DNA of 64,000 bases, from contig NZ_MJGC01000077.1 in NCBI RefSeq assembly GCF_001746915.1, positions 1 through 64,000 on the forward strand. Direction: 5' to 3'. The stretch is from Desertifilum tharense IPPAS B-1220. Lineage in GTDB: Bacteria; Cyanobacteriota; Cyanobacteriia; Cyanobacteriales; Desertifilaceae. Both the position numbers and the translations under genes were made by a program. Shown one piece after another: positions 23,607 through 32,600 of this stretch. Every line of letters starts with the position of its first letter. The first letter of the stretch is position 1. The notes beneath the pieces are model-generated. The model saw only the letters and a program-made list of their open reading frames with translations, was not told the DNA's origin and made no database searches.

Positions 23607-26099
23607 TTAGGCTGCAAATAAAAACCCTTTTAAATCGTGCCAAGCCCCCAATAGATTACCTTGCATTAAGGAGGCTACGCCATTTAAGGCCTGAATTTCT
23701 GGAATGCTAGGATTCAGCGCGATCGCATTTTCTAAAATGGGTTGTGCTTCCCTGGGTCGCCAATCATAAAGATACACGAAGGCGAGATAGGCATGGGCGT
23801 AAGGATTTTGAGTATCGAGTTGGCGCACGGTGGACAAAGCCGCGATCGCATCCTCTACTTTGCGTTGCAAGACGCGCGATAATGCTAAAGTATACGCCCA
23901 CTCTAGATTATCGGGTTCCTGTTGCAAGCGGTAGGCTAAGGTTTTCTCGGCTTGAATTAAATAATCTTGAGTCGGATCGTATTGATTAATGCGTGCCACT
24001 TCAGCAAATACTGGCTCTAATCCTGCCATACCTTGGGGTAAGTTTTGAGCAAGGTTGCGTAACTGGGTAAGTAAGTCTAATTCTCGCGCCGGGGTTGGGG
24101 GTGCATTAGGATCGAGGCTTAACCTTACAGACGGAACTGATAACGCATAGCTTTCTCCCGTCTCGCGGTTGAGATAAGTGGCTTCTAAGGTATATACCCC
24201 AGGCGCGAGATCCGCAGGCGGTAACATGGATAACTGTTCTACCACCTCGTAGGCCGTAGGATTGCTCCGGGATAGCTGCAAGTTCCCCAGTCCAATGGCG
24301 CGGTCATGAATCCACCGCTGCGAAGGGTTTGCAGAGTGCGATCGCCAAGTCAGCAACACTAACCCCGATTGTAACTGCTCGCCGGGCCCTGTCCAACGAT
24401 ACGTCACTGGAACCGGAACCCCCGGAGGCGTTGCGGGAGGAACGATAACCTCTTCAAGTTGGACGGCGTTACGCGGTTCGTTGAGGGGTTGAACCTGAAT
24501 GGGGGGAAACTGCTGGTGATGGAGAGTCAGGGTACTCCCATCCATTAACGGCCAACTTTGGACGGGTTGAAAGTCGCCTGCCTGTTCGACAATTTGAGTA
24601 ATATTAGCTTGTGCAGGTTGAGGAACCGATCCTTGGTCGCCGGTTTTAGTTAAAAACCAAGAAAGCGATCGCGCATCTTGTAAAATTTCCCTATCGCGCA
24701 CCCCCACTTGTCGCCCATACACCTGAAAGTTACGCAGCGCCCCATAATAGTTAAAATTATGCTGATTAAGGGTTGGGGTTGAGGGTAAAACGCCTAAATT
24801 CACGCGCAAATTCGGTTCTGTTTGAATAATGCGATCGATCACTTCCGGATGCGGCCAGGGTTCCCCTAAATAAGCATAGCGCTGCGTGTAGGGACTGAGA
24901 AGCCCCGTTAAAGCCGTTCCCCCGATGGGATATAGGTTCAGAACCATTAACACAATACCCAGAGATATCGTTCCCCAACGGATGACTTTTCCCCATTGGC
25001 GCGTCACCTTATCCCAACTCAACAAGCCATAGGCTAAAACCAGGGAAATAGCGGGGAGGTAAGGGAGAACGTAGCGGTCATCTTTGTTAATGTTAAACGA
25101 ACACAGCAGATAGGCTCCCAAGACAAAAATCGCTAACCATCGTAAGGAGGTGCGAATGCGGGTTTGGGGAAACGCAGCAACCCGATGATATTTCCACCAA
25201 TAGAAGATTAACCCAACGATGGGAATCAGCAATAACGGCCAGGAGGTGAGATAAGGCAGAATTTTGCCGTAATACGTCCAAGCCTCTAGGGTATAAAGGG
25301 GAGGATCGCCTTCTGCGATCGCGCTATCAATCGTAGCCCGTTTTCCCGAAGTTAGGATCAGCAGCCAATTCAACCGATACCAGGGATAAGCCAAAACAAA
25401 GGTAATGCTACCGCTGAGAAGCCATTGTCCCACTGTAGACCATTGGCGCTTTCGCAGGGCCTCGACGCCTATCCACACGAAGGGAACGAATAGGAAAAAT
25501 AAGGCGGTTTGTTTGAGTAGCAAACTCAGCGCAAAGCAAACTCCAAATAAAATAGCCCATAGCCACTGTTTAGAATGGGGTTCCCGCCAACTGAGATACC
25601 ACAGGGTTAAACAAAGAAAGCTGAGGGTGACAATGGCGGTTAAGGGATAGTCCAGCAGAAAGTCTAGGCGATAGTAGTATAAGCCGGGAAGCAATTCGCA
25701 CAGTCCAGCGGCCCATAACCCCACGGCGGGAGTAAATAGCAGCGTGCCTAAACCATAGACTGAAGCGAGGAGTATGGCACTATAGAAAAATTGGACAATA
25801 ATGGCTTGATCGGGTTCCGCCCCAAACAGATGAATAAACGGCGTTGCAGAAACATAGGCAACGGGGGGAATTTTTGGCGATCGCGTCCAGAAAGTATACC
25901 ACCAATCGCCGGAAAACCATTGGGGCGTCTGCAATAGCTGCCAATAGTTTAGCGCCCCTGTGAGATAATCCGCCTGATCCCACGCCGGGACGGAATTATC
26001 TAGAGCATACCAGACCCGATCGGCGATCGCGCCCAGTAGCCAGATTAATCCTAAAATCAGGAAATTACGGTATCGGTTGAGTTTCGGTTGCTCGCTCAC
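23607..26099 (-). CDS. GT39-like membrane glycosyltransferase with C-terminal TPR region
   Basis: An 830-residue protein. Residues 1-400 are a polytopic GT39/ArnT/PMT-like region with about 11 membrane helices; the first periplasmic loop carries WDQADYLTGALNYW, the expected acidic catalytic site for lipid-phosphate-sugar donors. Residues 400-700 are soluble, with a beta-rich part (VPVTYRWTGPGEQLQSGLVLLTW), and the last 130 residues form TPR-like helices (LAYRLQQEPDNLEWAYTLAL, YAHAYLAFVYLYDWRPREAQ). It probably transfers a sugar from a polyprenyl-phosphate donor to an unknown acceptor outside the cytoplasmic membrane. It is the last gene of a four-gene run (Nudix, methyltransferase, GNAT, GT39), with an 10-bp gap from GNAT. 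Confidence 0.87.
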   Translation of the reverse strand: MSEQPKLNRYRNFLILGLIWLLGAIADRVWYALDNSVPAWDQADYLTGALNYWQLLQTPQWFSGDWWYTFWTRSPKIPPVAYVSATPFIHLFGAEPDQAIIVQFFYSAILLASVYGLGTLLFTPAVGLWAAGLCELLPGLYYYRLDFLLDYPLTAIVTLSFLCLTLWYLSWREPHSKQWLWAILFGVCFALSLLLKQTALFFLFVPFVWIGVEALRKRQWSTVGQWLLSGSITFVLAYPWYRLNWLLILTSGKRATIDSAIAEGDPPLYTLEAWTYYGKILPYLTSWPLLLIPIVGLIFYWWKYHRVAAFPQTRIRTSLRWLAIFVLGAYLLCSFNINKDDRYVLPYLPAISLVLAYGLLSWDKVTRQWGKVIRWGTISLGIVLMVLNLYPIGGTALTGLLSPYTQRYAYLGEPWPHPEVIDRIIQTEPNLRVNLGVLPSTPTLNQHNFNYYGALRNFQVYGRQVGVRDREILQDARSLSWFLTKTGDQGSVPQPAQANITQIVEQAGDFQPVQSWPLMDGSTLTLHHQQFPPIQVQPLNEPRNAVQLEEVIVPPATPPGVPVPVTYRWTGPGEQLQSGLVLLTWRSHSANPSQRWIHDRAIGLGNLQLSRSNPTAYEVVEQLSMLPPADLAPGVYTLEATYLNRETGESYALSVPSVRLSLDPNAPPTPARELDLLTQLRNLAQNLPQGMAGLEPVFAEVARINQYDPTQDYLIQAEKTLAYRLQQEPDNLEWAYTLALSRVLQRKVEDAIAALSTVRQLDTQNPYAHAYLAFVYLYDWRPREAQPILENAIALNPSIPEIQALNGVASLMQGNLLGAWHDLKGFLFAA

Positions 26100-26109
26100 A
26101 GTTGAGATT

Positions 26110-26547
26110 CTAAGTTAAAACCTTTCGCATTTTGACATGATCGATGCCAGCTTCCTCAAAAAGTTCGCCTTCAGCAACGAAGCCTAACTGGAGATAGAGT
26201 GCCTGAATATAGGCTTGAGCATTTACGATAACCTCTTTAGCTTGGTTTTGGGCGGCAACTGCGATCGCGTTTTCCATCAGTTGCTTTCCTATCCCTTTTC
26301 CCCGTGCAGAGTCTAGAACCGCTAATCGCTCAATTTTAGCCGTTTGGGGCGTTAAAAAGCGGATTCTCGCAGTTCCCACCGGGCAACCATCCAAATATGC
26401 CAGCAAATGTTCTGCATTTTCATCTTCTCCATCAAATTCTAACGCCGGATCGACCCCTTGTTCTTCTTGAAAGACTTTCACCCGAATAGAATTAATGGCT
26501 GCTTGTTCAGTAAGATAAGAAACAGTGGTAATCTGCAACTGGCTCAT
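26110..26547 (-). CDS. GNAT family N-acetyltransferase
   Basis: A 145-residue acetyl-CoA-dependent acyltransferase of the ElaA/GNAT kind. Motif A reads IERLAVLDSARGKGIGKQLM, with the Q/RxxGxG/A coenzyme-A loop as RGKGIG; the N-terminus (VFQEEQGVDPALEFDGED) and the end (LYLQLGFVAEGELFEEAGIDHVKM) match the family. The substrate is unknown. It lies in an apparent operon between a methyltransferase-like gene and GT39. Confidence 0.85.
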   Translation of the reverse strand: MSQLQITTVSYLTEQAAINSIRVKVFQEEQGVDPALEFDGEDENAEHLLAYLDGCPVGTARIRFLTPQTAKIERLAVLDSARGKGIGKQLMENAIAVAAQNQAKEVIVNAQAYIQALYLQLGFVAEGELFEEAGIDHVKMRKVLT

Positions 26548-26580
26548 ATTGCGATCCTCAAATCAACCCCTCACCCCCAA

Positions 26581-26602
26581 CCCCTCTCCCTAGGGAGAGG
26601 GG
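26581..26602. repeat. CCCCTCTCCC-TA-GGGAGAGGGG palindrome
   Basis: A perfect palindromic hairpin of 10 bp per arm in the gap between the methyltransferase-like and GNAT genes. Flanking CCCCTCACCCCCAACC makes it one of the common intergenic REP-like elements. It might end or process the operon transcript. Confidence 0.8.
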
Positions 26603-26608
26603 AGTGTT

Positions 26609-27262
26609 TTAGGAGATTTCCACGCCACTGCTTTGAGGCGGTTTAGAAATCAACAATTTTGGCAGTAATAAGCCAGACTGCTTCTGATAAGCTTCAAATG
26701 CCACATAGCGCGATAAAGACTCTTCTTTTTTCATCATATTGGGTAAGAACATTCCCGCAAAAAAGAGTTGTAAAATCAAAATCGGCAACCAGTGCATCGC
26801 CAAGATCGCAAAACTGGTATAAATCAAAATCTCACCCAAATAATTCGTATTGCGACAGCGAGCAAAAAAGCCTTCTGTAATTAATCCGGGTTGATACTTC
26901 AAAGTAAAATACTTTTGAGCATCGCTAGCATAGTGTAAAAACACGCCGAGAATATTAAGCGCAATTGCAGCCGCAACTAAGGGAAGGGGAGGAATTTTAC
27001 CGCTACTGATTAACAAAAACGGAGCAACCCAATAGGCGGCTAGGAAAAAAAAGGCTAAAAACCCTTGATAAACAGGAATTTCTTGTTCCCATTGACGATC
27101 GGGATAAATCCGATCTTTCAATAACCATAAAATCCCATAGGTGCCATGCAAGGCAAGGTAAACCCAAGCGCCTAAAGTAAAATTATCATAGTAAAACATC
27201 ATCCCCAGTACAACTAGGCTGGTCAATCCTTTATGAAGGTTAATCGCGTATTTGGCTTTCAT
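26609..27262 (-). CDS. ICMT/PEMT-like integral membrane methyltransferase
   Basis: A 217-residue protein with about five membrane helices. The C-terminal half contains the isoprenylcysteine/phospholipid methyltransferase pattern: LITEGFFARCRNTNYLGEILIY (family RxxNYxGE), then an EESLSRYVAFEAYQKQ helix near the C-terminus. It probably methylates a lipid-linked or small hydrophobic substrate, or belongs to the related DUF1295/steroid-reductase-like group. It is 13 bp after the Nudix gene and 61 bp before GNAT. Confidence 0.78.
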   Translation of the reverse strand: MKAKYAINLHKGLTSLVVLGMMFYYDNFTLGAWVYLALHGTYGILWLLKDRIYPDRQWEQEIPVYQGFLAFFFLAAYWVAPFLLISSGKIPPLPLVAAAIALNILGVFLHYASDAQKYFTLKYQPGLITEGFFARCRNTNYLGEILIYTSFAILAMHWLPILILQLFFAGMFLPNMMKKEESLSRYVAFEAYQKQSGLLLPKLLISKPPQSSGVEIS

Positions 27263-27275
27263 CGGTGAACCGTTC

Positions 27276-27743
27276 CTAAGAGGTTAATTCTTGAGCAGAA
27301 GACATCAAATATTCCCGAACTTTTTCTAAAACGCGACGATTTGCTGGATAAGTGATTAAGCTTTTTGTTTCTGCAAAAGAATTCCAGGCAAAATTTTGAA
27401 TTTCCTCCGCTTGAATTTTAACCGTCATGGATTCCACAAAAGCTAGAAAATAAGTTACCTTTTTCTGGACGGTGATGCCCTTTTTCAAAAAATTGTAGGA
27501 TTCCTCAAACGAGATATCGGGAATCAACTGATAGTTAGAAATTCCCGTTTCCTCCGTAAGTTCTCGACAGGCGGCAGCTAAAGGCGATTCACCGGCTTCT
27601 GCATGACCTTTAGGGAACCCCCAATGGCCCTCATGGTGTTGAACCAATAGAAAAAGATAACTAGAAACATCCGCTTTGTCTGCGGCAAAAATAGGGACAA
27701 TGCCAAAGGCGCGATCCTGAAGTAGAGCCGGAAACTTAACCAT
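27276..27743 (-). CDS. Nudix hydrolase (Ap4A hydrolase-like)
   Basis: A 155-residue Nudix enzyme. The Nudix box reads GHAEAGESPLAAACRELTEETGI, matching GX5EX7REUXEEXGU with all catalytic glutamates present. WGFPKGHAEAG and the preceding LLVQHHEGHWG are typical of bis(5'-nucleosyl)-tetraphosphatases, so Ap4A or a related dinucleotide is the most likely substrate. It leads the apparent four-gene operon ending in GT39. Confidence 0.88.
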   Translation of the reverse strand: MVKFPALLQDRAFGIVPIFAADKADVSSYLFLLVQHHEGHWGFPKGHAEAGESPLAAACRELTEETGISNYQLIPDISFEESYNFLKKGITVQKKVTYFLAFVESMTVKIQAEEIQNFAWNSFAETKSLITYPANRRVLEKVREYLMSSAQELTS

Positions 27744-27870
27744 AGCTTGAATTAGAGATTGACAGGAGTTAACAGTAAACGATCTTGCTCTGCAAATCCT
27801 AGCTTATTGCGATCGCCAAAGCGCCAAGATTGCAGGTATCGCTCAAGAAAATTTTGCCCAACCCTTGACA

Positions 27871-29229
27871 TTAACCCACGACTGGCAACCCCGCCAGAGC
27901 CATCGCCACTTCCTCCGCACTATACTCCGTATCAACTAGTTTTCCAGCCTGATAATCCATATACGCCTGCATATCAAAATGTCCGTGACCGCACAGATTA
28001 AATAAAATCGTCTTAGCTTCACCCGACTCTTTGCATTTTAAAGCCTCATCCATCGCCGCCTTAACCGCGTGATTCGCTTCAGGAGCCGGAAGAATGCCCT
28101 CAGTCCGTGCAAACGTCAACCCAGCAGCAAAACAGCCTAACTGATATTCAGAACGGGGTTGCGCCAGTCCCAAACTCACTACATGGCTGACGAGGGGAGC
28201 CATCCCGTGATAGCGCAACCCACCCGCATGAATGCCTTCCGGTACAAAGGTACTCCCCAACGTATGCATTTTCACCAAAGGAGTCAGGTGAGCCGTATCG
28301 CCAAAATCATAAGCATACTGGCCGCGAGTGAGGGTAGGACAAGCCGCAGGTTCCACCGCAATAATTTCCACATCTCGCTCTCCCCGTAGCTTGGCACCCA
28401 GAAACGGAAAAGCAATGCCCGCAAAGTTGCTCCCCCCACCCGTACAGCCAACGATGATATCAGGATAATCGCCCGCCATCTCCAGTTGGGCTAAAGCTTC
28501 TTGTCCAATCACCGTCTGATGTAGCAAGACATGGTTGAGAACGCTACCCAAAGCATACTTGCTCCCCTCATCCTGGGCAGCGACTTCCACCGCTTCGCTA
28601 ATCGCAATCCCCAAACTTCCCGTACTATTGGGATACTCCGCTAGAATTGAGCGTCCGGCGTGGGTTTCGGTGCTAGGACTCGCAACCACTCTCGCCCCAT
28701 AAGCCTCCATCAGCGCTCGACGGTACGGCTTTTGGTTGTAGCTCACTTTCACCATATACACCAGCACTTCCAGCCCAAACAGCGCCCCCGCAAAGGCAAG
28801 AGAGGAACCCCACTGTCCGGCCCCCGTTTCCGTGGTCAATCGCTTCACGCCTGCTTGCTTGTTATAGTACGCCTGAGCAACCGCCGTATTGGGTTTGTGG
28901 CTTCCCGCAGGGCTAACGCCTTCGTATTTGTAGTAAATCTTAGCCGGGGTATCCAGGGCTTTTTCCAGTCTGCGCGCCCGATACAGCGGTGTGGGTCGCC
29001 ATTGACGGTAAATCAACCGAATCTCGTCAGGAATCTCAATCCAACGCTCCTGGGTGACTTCCTGTTCAATGAGGCTCATGGGAAACAGGGGAACCAGGTC
29101 ATCGGGTGTAATCGGTTGTCCAGTACCGGGATGAAGAACGGGGGGTAAAGGTGCAGGTAAATCCGCCTGGATGTTATACCAAGCAGTGGGCATCTGGTCT
29201 TCGGACAAGAGGTATTTGATAGTGTCCAT
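27871..29229 (-). CDS. TrpB2-type tryptophan synthase beta-like PLP enzyme
   Basis: A 452-residue fold-type II PLP enzyme. The schiff-base lysine lies in SHKPNTAVAQ, the glycine-rich phosphate loop reads CTGGGSNF, and ETGAGQWGSSLAFAG is the COMM-like domain start. Length and the extended N-terminus (ADLPAPLPPVLHPGTGQPI) identify the TrpB2 branch, which forms tryptophan from serine and indole without a TrpA partner. No other trp genes are nearby, so a salvage role is likely. An intergenic gap of 127 bp separates it from the Nudix gene. Confidence 0.92.
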   Translation of the reverse strand: MDTIKYLLSEDQMPTAWYNIQADLPAPLPPVLHPGTGQPITPDDLVPLFPMSLIEQEVTQERWIEIPDEIRLIYRQWRPTPLYRARRLEKALDTPAKIYYKYEGVSPAGSHKPNTAVAQAYYNKQAGVKRLTTETGAGQWGSSLAFAGALFGLEVLVYMVKVSYNQKPYRRALMEAYGARVVASPSTETHAGRSILAEYPNSTGSLGIAISEAVEVAAQDEGSKYALGSVLNHVLLHQTVIGQEALAQLEMAGDYPDIIVGCTGGGSNFAGIAFPFLGAKLRGERDVEIIAVEPAACPTLTRGQYAYDFGDTAHLTPLVKMHTLGSTFVPEGIHAGGLRYHGMAPLVSHVVSLGLAQPRSEYQLGCFAAGLTFARTEGILPAPEANHAVKAAMDEALKCKESGEAKTILFNLCGHGHFDMQAYMDYQAGKLVDTEYSAEEVAMALAGLPVVG

Positions 29230-29340
29230 TCTAGAGAAGAGAGAAAGTTGTGGCAGTTTCCGTTAAGGTTTCTATTGTCGCCGATCGCGCTTCTAAGCAA
29301 AACCTTGAGCCAGGAAGTGTTGGATTAGCTTCCGAGTTTT

Positions 29341-29571
29341 TTAACGCAAAGGTAAAAGTTCTTCTTCCCTTGCCAGCGCAGCAGCATAGGCGATCGCAGC
29401 TCGGATATCTGGTAACGTTAGCGGTGGATAATCTGCCACAATTTCGTCAGCAGTTAAACCCTCCGCAAGATTATCAAGAATGACAGATACCATGATGCGC
29501 GTTCCGGTAATGCAGGGTTTACCGTGACAGATGTTGGGATTGGTAGCGATGTGTTCTTGCCAGTTATTCAT
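29341..29571 (-). CDS. DUF433 family protein without a toxin partner
   Basis: A 76-residue DUF433 protein: NPNICHGKPCITGTRIMVSVILDNLAEGLTADEIVADYPPLTLPDIRAAIAYAA. No DUF5615 or PIN-like gene follows; the 110 bp before trpB2 hold only a short in-frame remnant without recognisable origin. It begins 91 bp after the end of the NACHT-like gene on the same strand and could be co-transcribed with it. A HIP1 site inside this gene contrasts with the absence of such sites in the large neighbour. Confidence 0.83.
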   Translation of the reverse strand: MNNWQEHIATNPNICHGKPCITGTRIMVSVILDNLAEGLTADEIVADYPPLTLPDIRAAIAYAAALAREEELLPLR

Positions 29572-29662
29572 ACAGCTATCCTATTGCGTTTTGAGTTCTG
29601 AGTTTCCACATCTACATTGAAAGGTAGGATTGAAAAGGCGATCAATTTTGTTGCTCATTGAT

Positions 29663-32600
29663 TTATCGAAGTGATGTGTTAAGAACTACAGCCTTAACTT
29701 TTACACCTTGCTTTGATAACTCAGCAGCTTGTGTTTCAAATTTCTGTATTGCCTCTTCAATGCTCAACTTTGGAGGCTTACTGGAATCCTTTCTATCCCA
29801 CTGTTTGCAATTGAACCAACCAATGAGATAAAGACCGTGCTGACAACTATTGTCTTTGAGATAACGGTCTACGAGTTGAGTCTGCATTGCAGTATCTAAA
29901 TCTTTATTCCAACATCCTTTGACCTCAATAATGACGCTCACATAATCACAAATCTCTCCATTTGGCAATCGAACAAAAGCATCTACTTGAATATCTACAC
30001 GCTCACCCGATGCAGCAACACCTTTATCTCCATGCCGCCGCCGAATTTCAACCTCACGTTTGGCGATAACTCCTCGTTGTTTAAGATCTTCCTTCAAGTG
30101 AAGTTTTATATAGTTAGATAATACCTGTTCATCTTTAGGACGAAAGACAATCTGATCTCCCTGCTTCCACTGATTCCACAGAAAAATTGCAGAAGGTGTT
30201 TCGCCTTGAAGCTTTTGGTTTAGCCTATCCAAAGATTCAACAACTACATCAAGCAGTTGATCTGCTCCATTAACAAGGCGCACATTTTGGTCGCTCGTGA
30301 CTTTAAGAACTTCTTGAGGCGTTGGTGCTGACCAAGTACGACGACGGGTAGTGAGCTGAGCTTCAAGCAAAATACGCTTCAGTTTTTCAGCCATCTCCGG
30401 AGATTCATGAGCAATACACCGAAGTGCTTTACACGCTTGGGGTGTCCTACGCTCTTTTAGATGTTGCAAGATAGTAGCTTGCCACTTAACAACACTATCT
30501 CTAGGTTTTGTTGCCCAGTCTTCCAAGCTGAAAGTTTTCTCCTTTTCTTCTTGTAGCTTAGGTTTTTCAATGGGGGGATATTCTTTACGTAGCCATCTGT
30601 AAAGCTCTAGCACCTGTTCTTCTGAGAGACGCCATTCAATGCTCCCTGTCTGACGAGCAGAATAGGACACTGATTCAAGGACTTCTCTTCCAAATTCTGG
30701 ATCTTGCTGAATCGCTGACCAAACCACCGACCAACCTGCGTCTTCCGCATAAAGCATAAGTGCGCGTGCAGCAGAAATTGCTCGGGAACGCTGCTCTCCA
30801 ACAGAAGGAAGTGGTACAGGAATTAATGATTCTGCAAATCTCTTGGCTGCAAATACTTTATGGGCAAGAAGATCTTCAAGCAACTGCCCTACAGAGCTTG
30901 GCTTTAATGTTGTATCTTCTAGTTTATTTAGTAAAGCTATTGCTAAAGGTTCATCCCAACAAGTTTGTATTGATCGTGTGATAAATATATTACCATAATC
31001 GCTATTTTCGCTATCTATTAGATCTATTAAAGTATTAATAAATTCAGCAGGAGCGTGCTGATAAGCTAGTTTGGTCAAGACAAGATGAGGCTCAACATAT
31101 CGACTATCATTTGACATCGAATAGGTATTGATAATCGTAGATGCCCACATCTTCCAGGTCTCGGCACTAAGATTAAAGATGAAATGAGGGCGCTCCTGTA
31201 GTAACAAACGCAGCGCTTTATAGCCTGCAACATCAGATTCATATAAGTTCAAACAATCTTGAGACTCTCGTTGCCAATTTAATACGAATTTTTCAGCCGC
31301 ATCAACAATTCTAGATCGGGTTAAAGGTTCTACTATTTGCCATCCATTGAGGGCTGTTATATCGGGTTGTCTGCGAATGTCATCGTAACGTTTACTGTAT
31401 GGCATGAGCGTCATCTCCCTGTTGAGACTCCACCATGCGGTTAAGTTGCCAGACTCAAACTCGTTCAAACAAGCAATAATCCGGTCTGCAAGTGGTGGTT
31501 CTAATAGGCTGTTATCTCGTTGAATCCACTCTTGCTGCTCTACTTCAGCTTCAGGTGAATCTAGTTCTATTGGTTCAATCCATGATTGAAATACCTTATG
31601 CAGGACTTCATTAGTTTGGCTAACAGAAAGAATAGTCTTTGCCTCATCTGGTGAATATTCAGGATTTCTAAAGATTCTTTTGATTAACTGCGCCCAAATT
31701 TGCTGCGTATGTTCAGATGTGGATGATTGAAGCTGTTCAGTCATCCATCGTAAATCTTCCTGTAGGATTATCTGTATTCTTTGCCCAAGGAGCCAAATAG
31801 GCTCTTTATTAGAAGATAAGGGAATTATGCTAACAAGCTTTTCTAACAGGAGACGACGCCTTACATCGTTATGGAGCAATAAACTTTCAAATGATGGCTT
31901 TTTTCGCTCACTTATTATTTGTTGGTAATTACTCCATCTTGTCAATGCGATTCTTGCAAAAGATTCTAATATCTCCGGCGATTCAAGATGCTCCCAGGCT
32001 AGAGACATAATTGCATCGGATAATTCTCCAAATGGGTAACGCAATTCATGCCTCGGCTGCTGGGCTTCAACCCACTTAAGTGCTAAAGGTAAATCAGCAG
32101 ACCGAAGATGCTTTGGGAAGTCCTTTGCAACAAAGTTTTGATATGTACCACCGATAACATTACTTTTAGGGTGCGTAAGCATATCAAAAACTTCGTTTGT
32201 TGTTAAGTGAGATGGGTATATTGTCTGAAGTCCGTATCCTTTTAATTCATTATCTGGATCTTCTCCAGCTTCACCTAAAGCTAATGGCTTTAACTTTGCC
32301 TTGATTTCAGTATCCCCAATTTCACACACAGTATGGGCAGCATTTACTCGAACCCAATAGGGTTGTGATGCGTCTAAAGCCACATCAACTAAATCATGCT
32401 GAAACGATGTCAGTTGGCAGGCTCTAGCAATATCAATTGCCACATATCGGGCATCTACACTTTTGGTAATGTCGGTGATATAAGGTTGAATTTGGGCAAC
32501 TAAATCTCTAGACTTAAGCTTTTGATACAACCACGATCGAGGTTCATACAGTAGTTTCTCTTCATTGTGCAATCTGAGCAAAGACTCTACCAAAGCTGCA

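Noticed and set aside
28660..29148. 162-codon plus-strand frame opposite trpB2
   Set aside because: Antisense of TrpB2; no similarity to a known protein.
29230..29340. Possible HicA-like remnant after DUF433 (KTRKLIQHFLAQGFA)
   Set aside because: Only 15 residues in frame after the stop; too short and too weak to assign.
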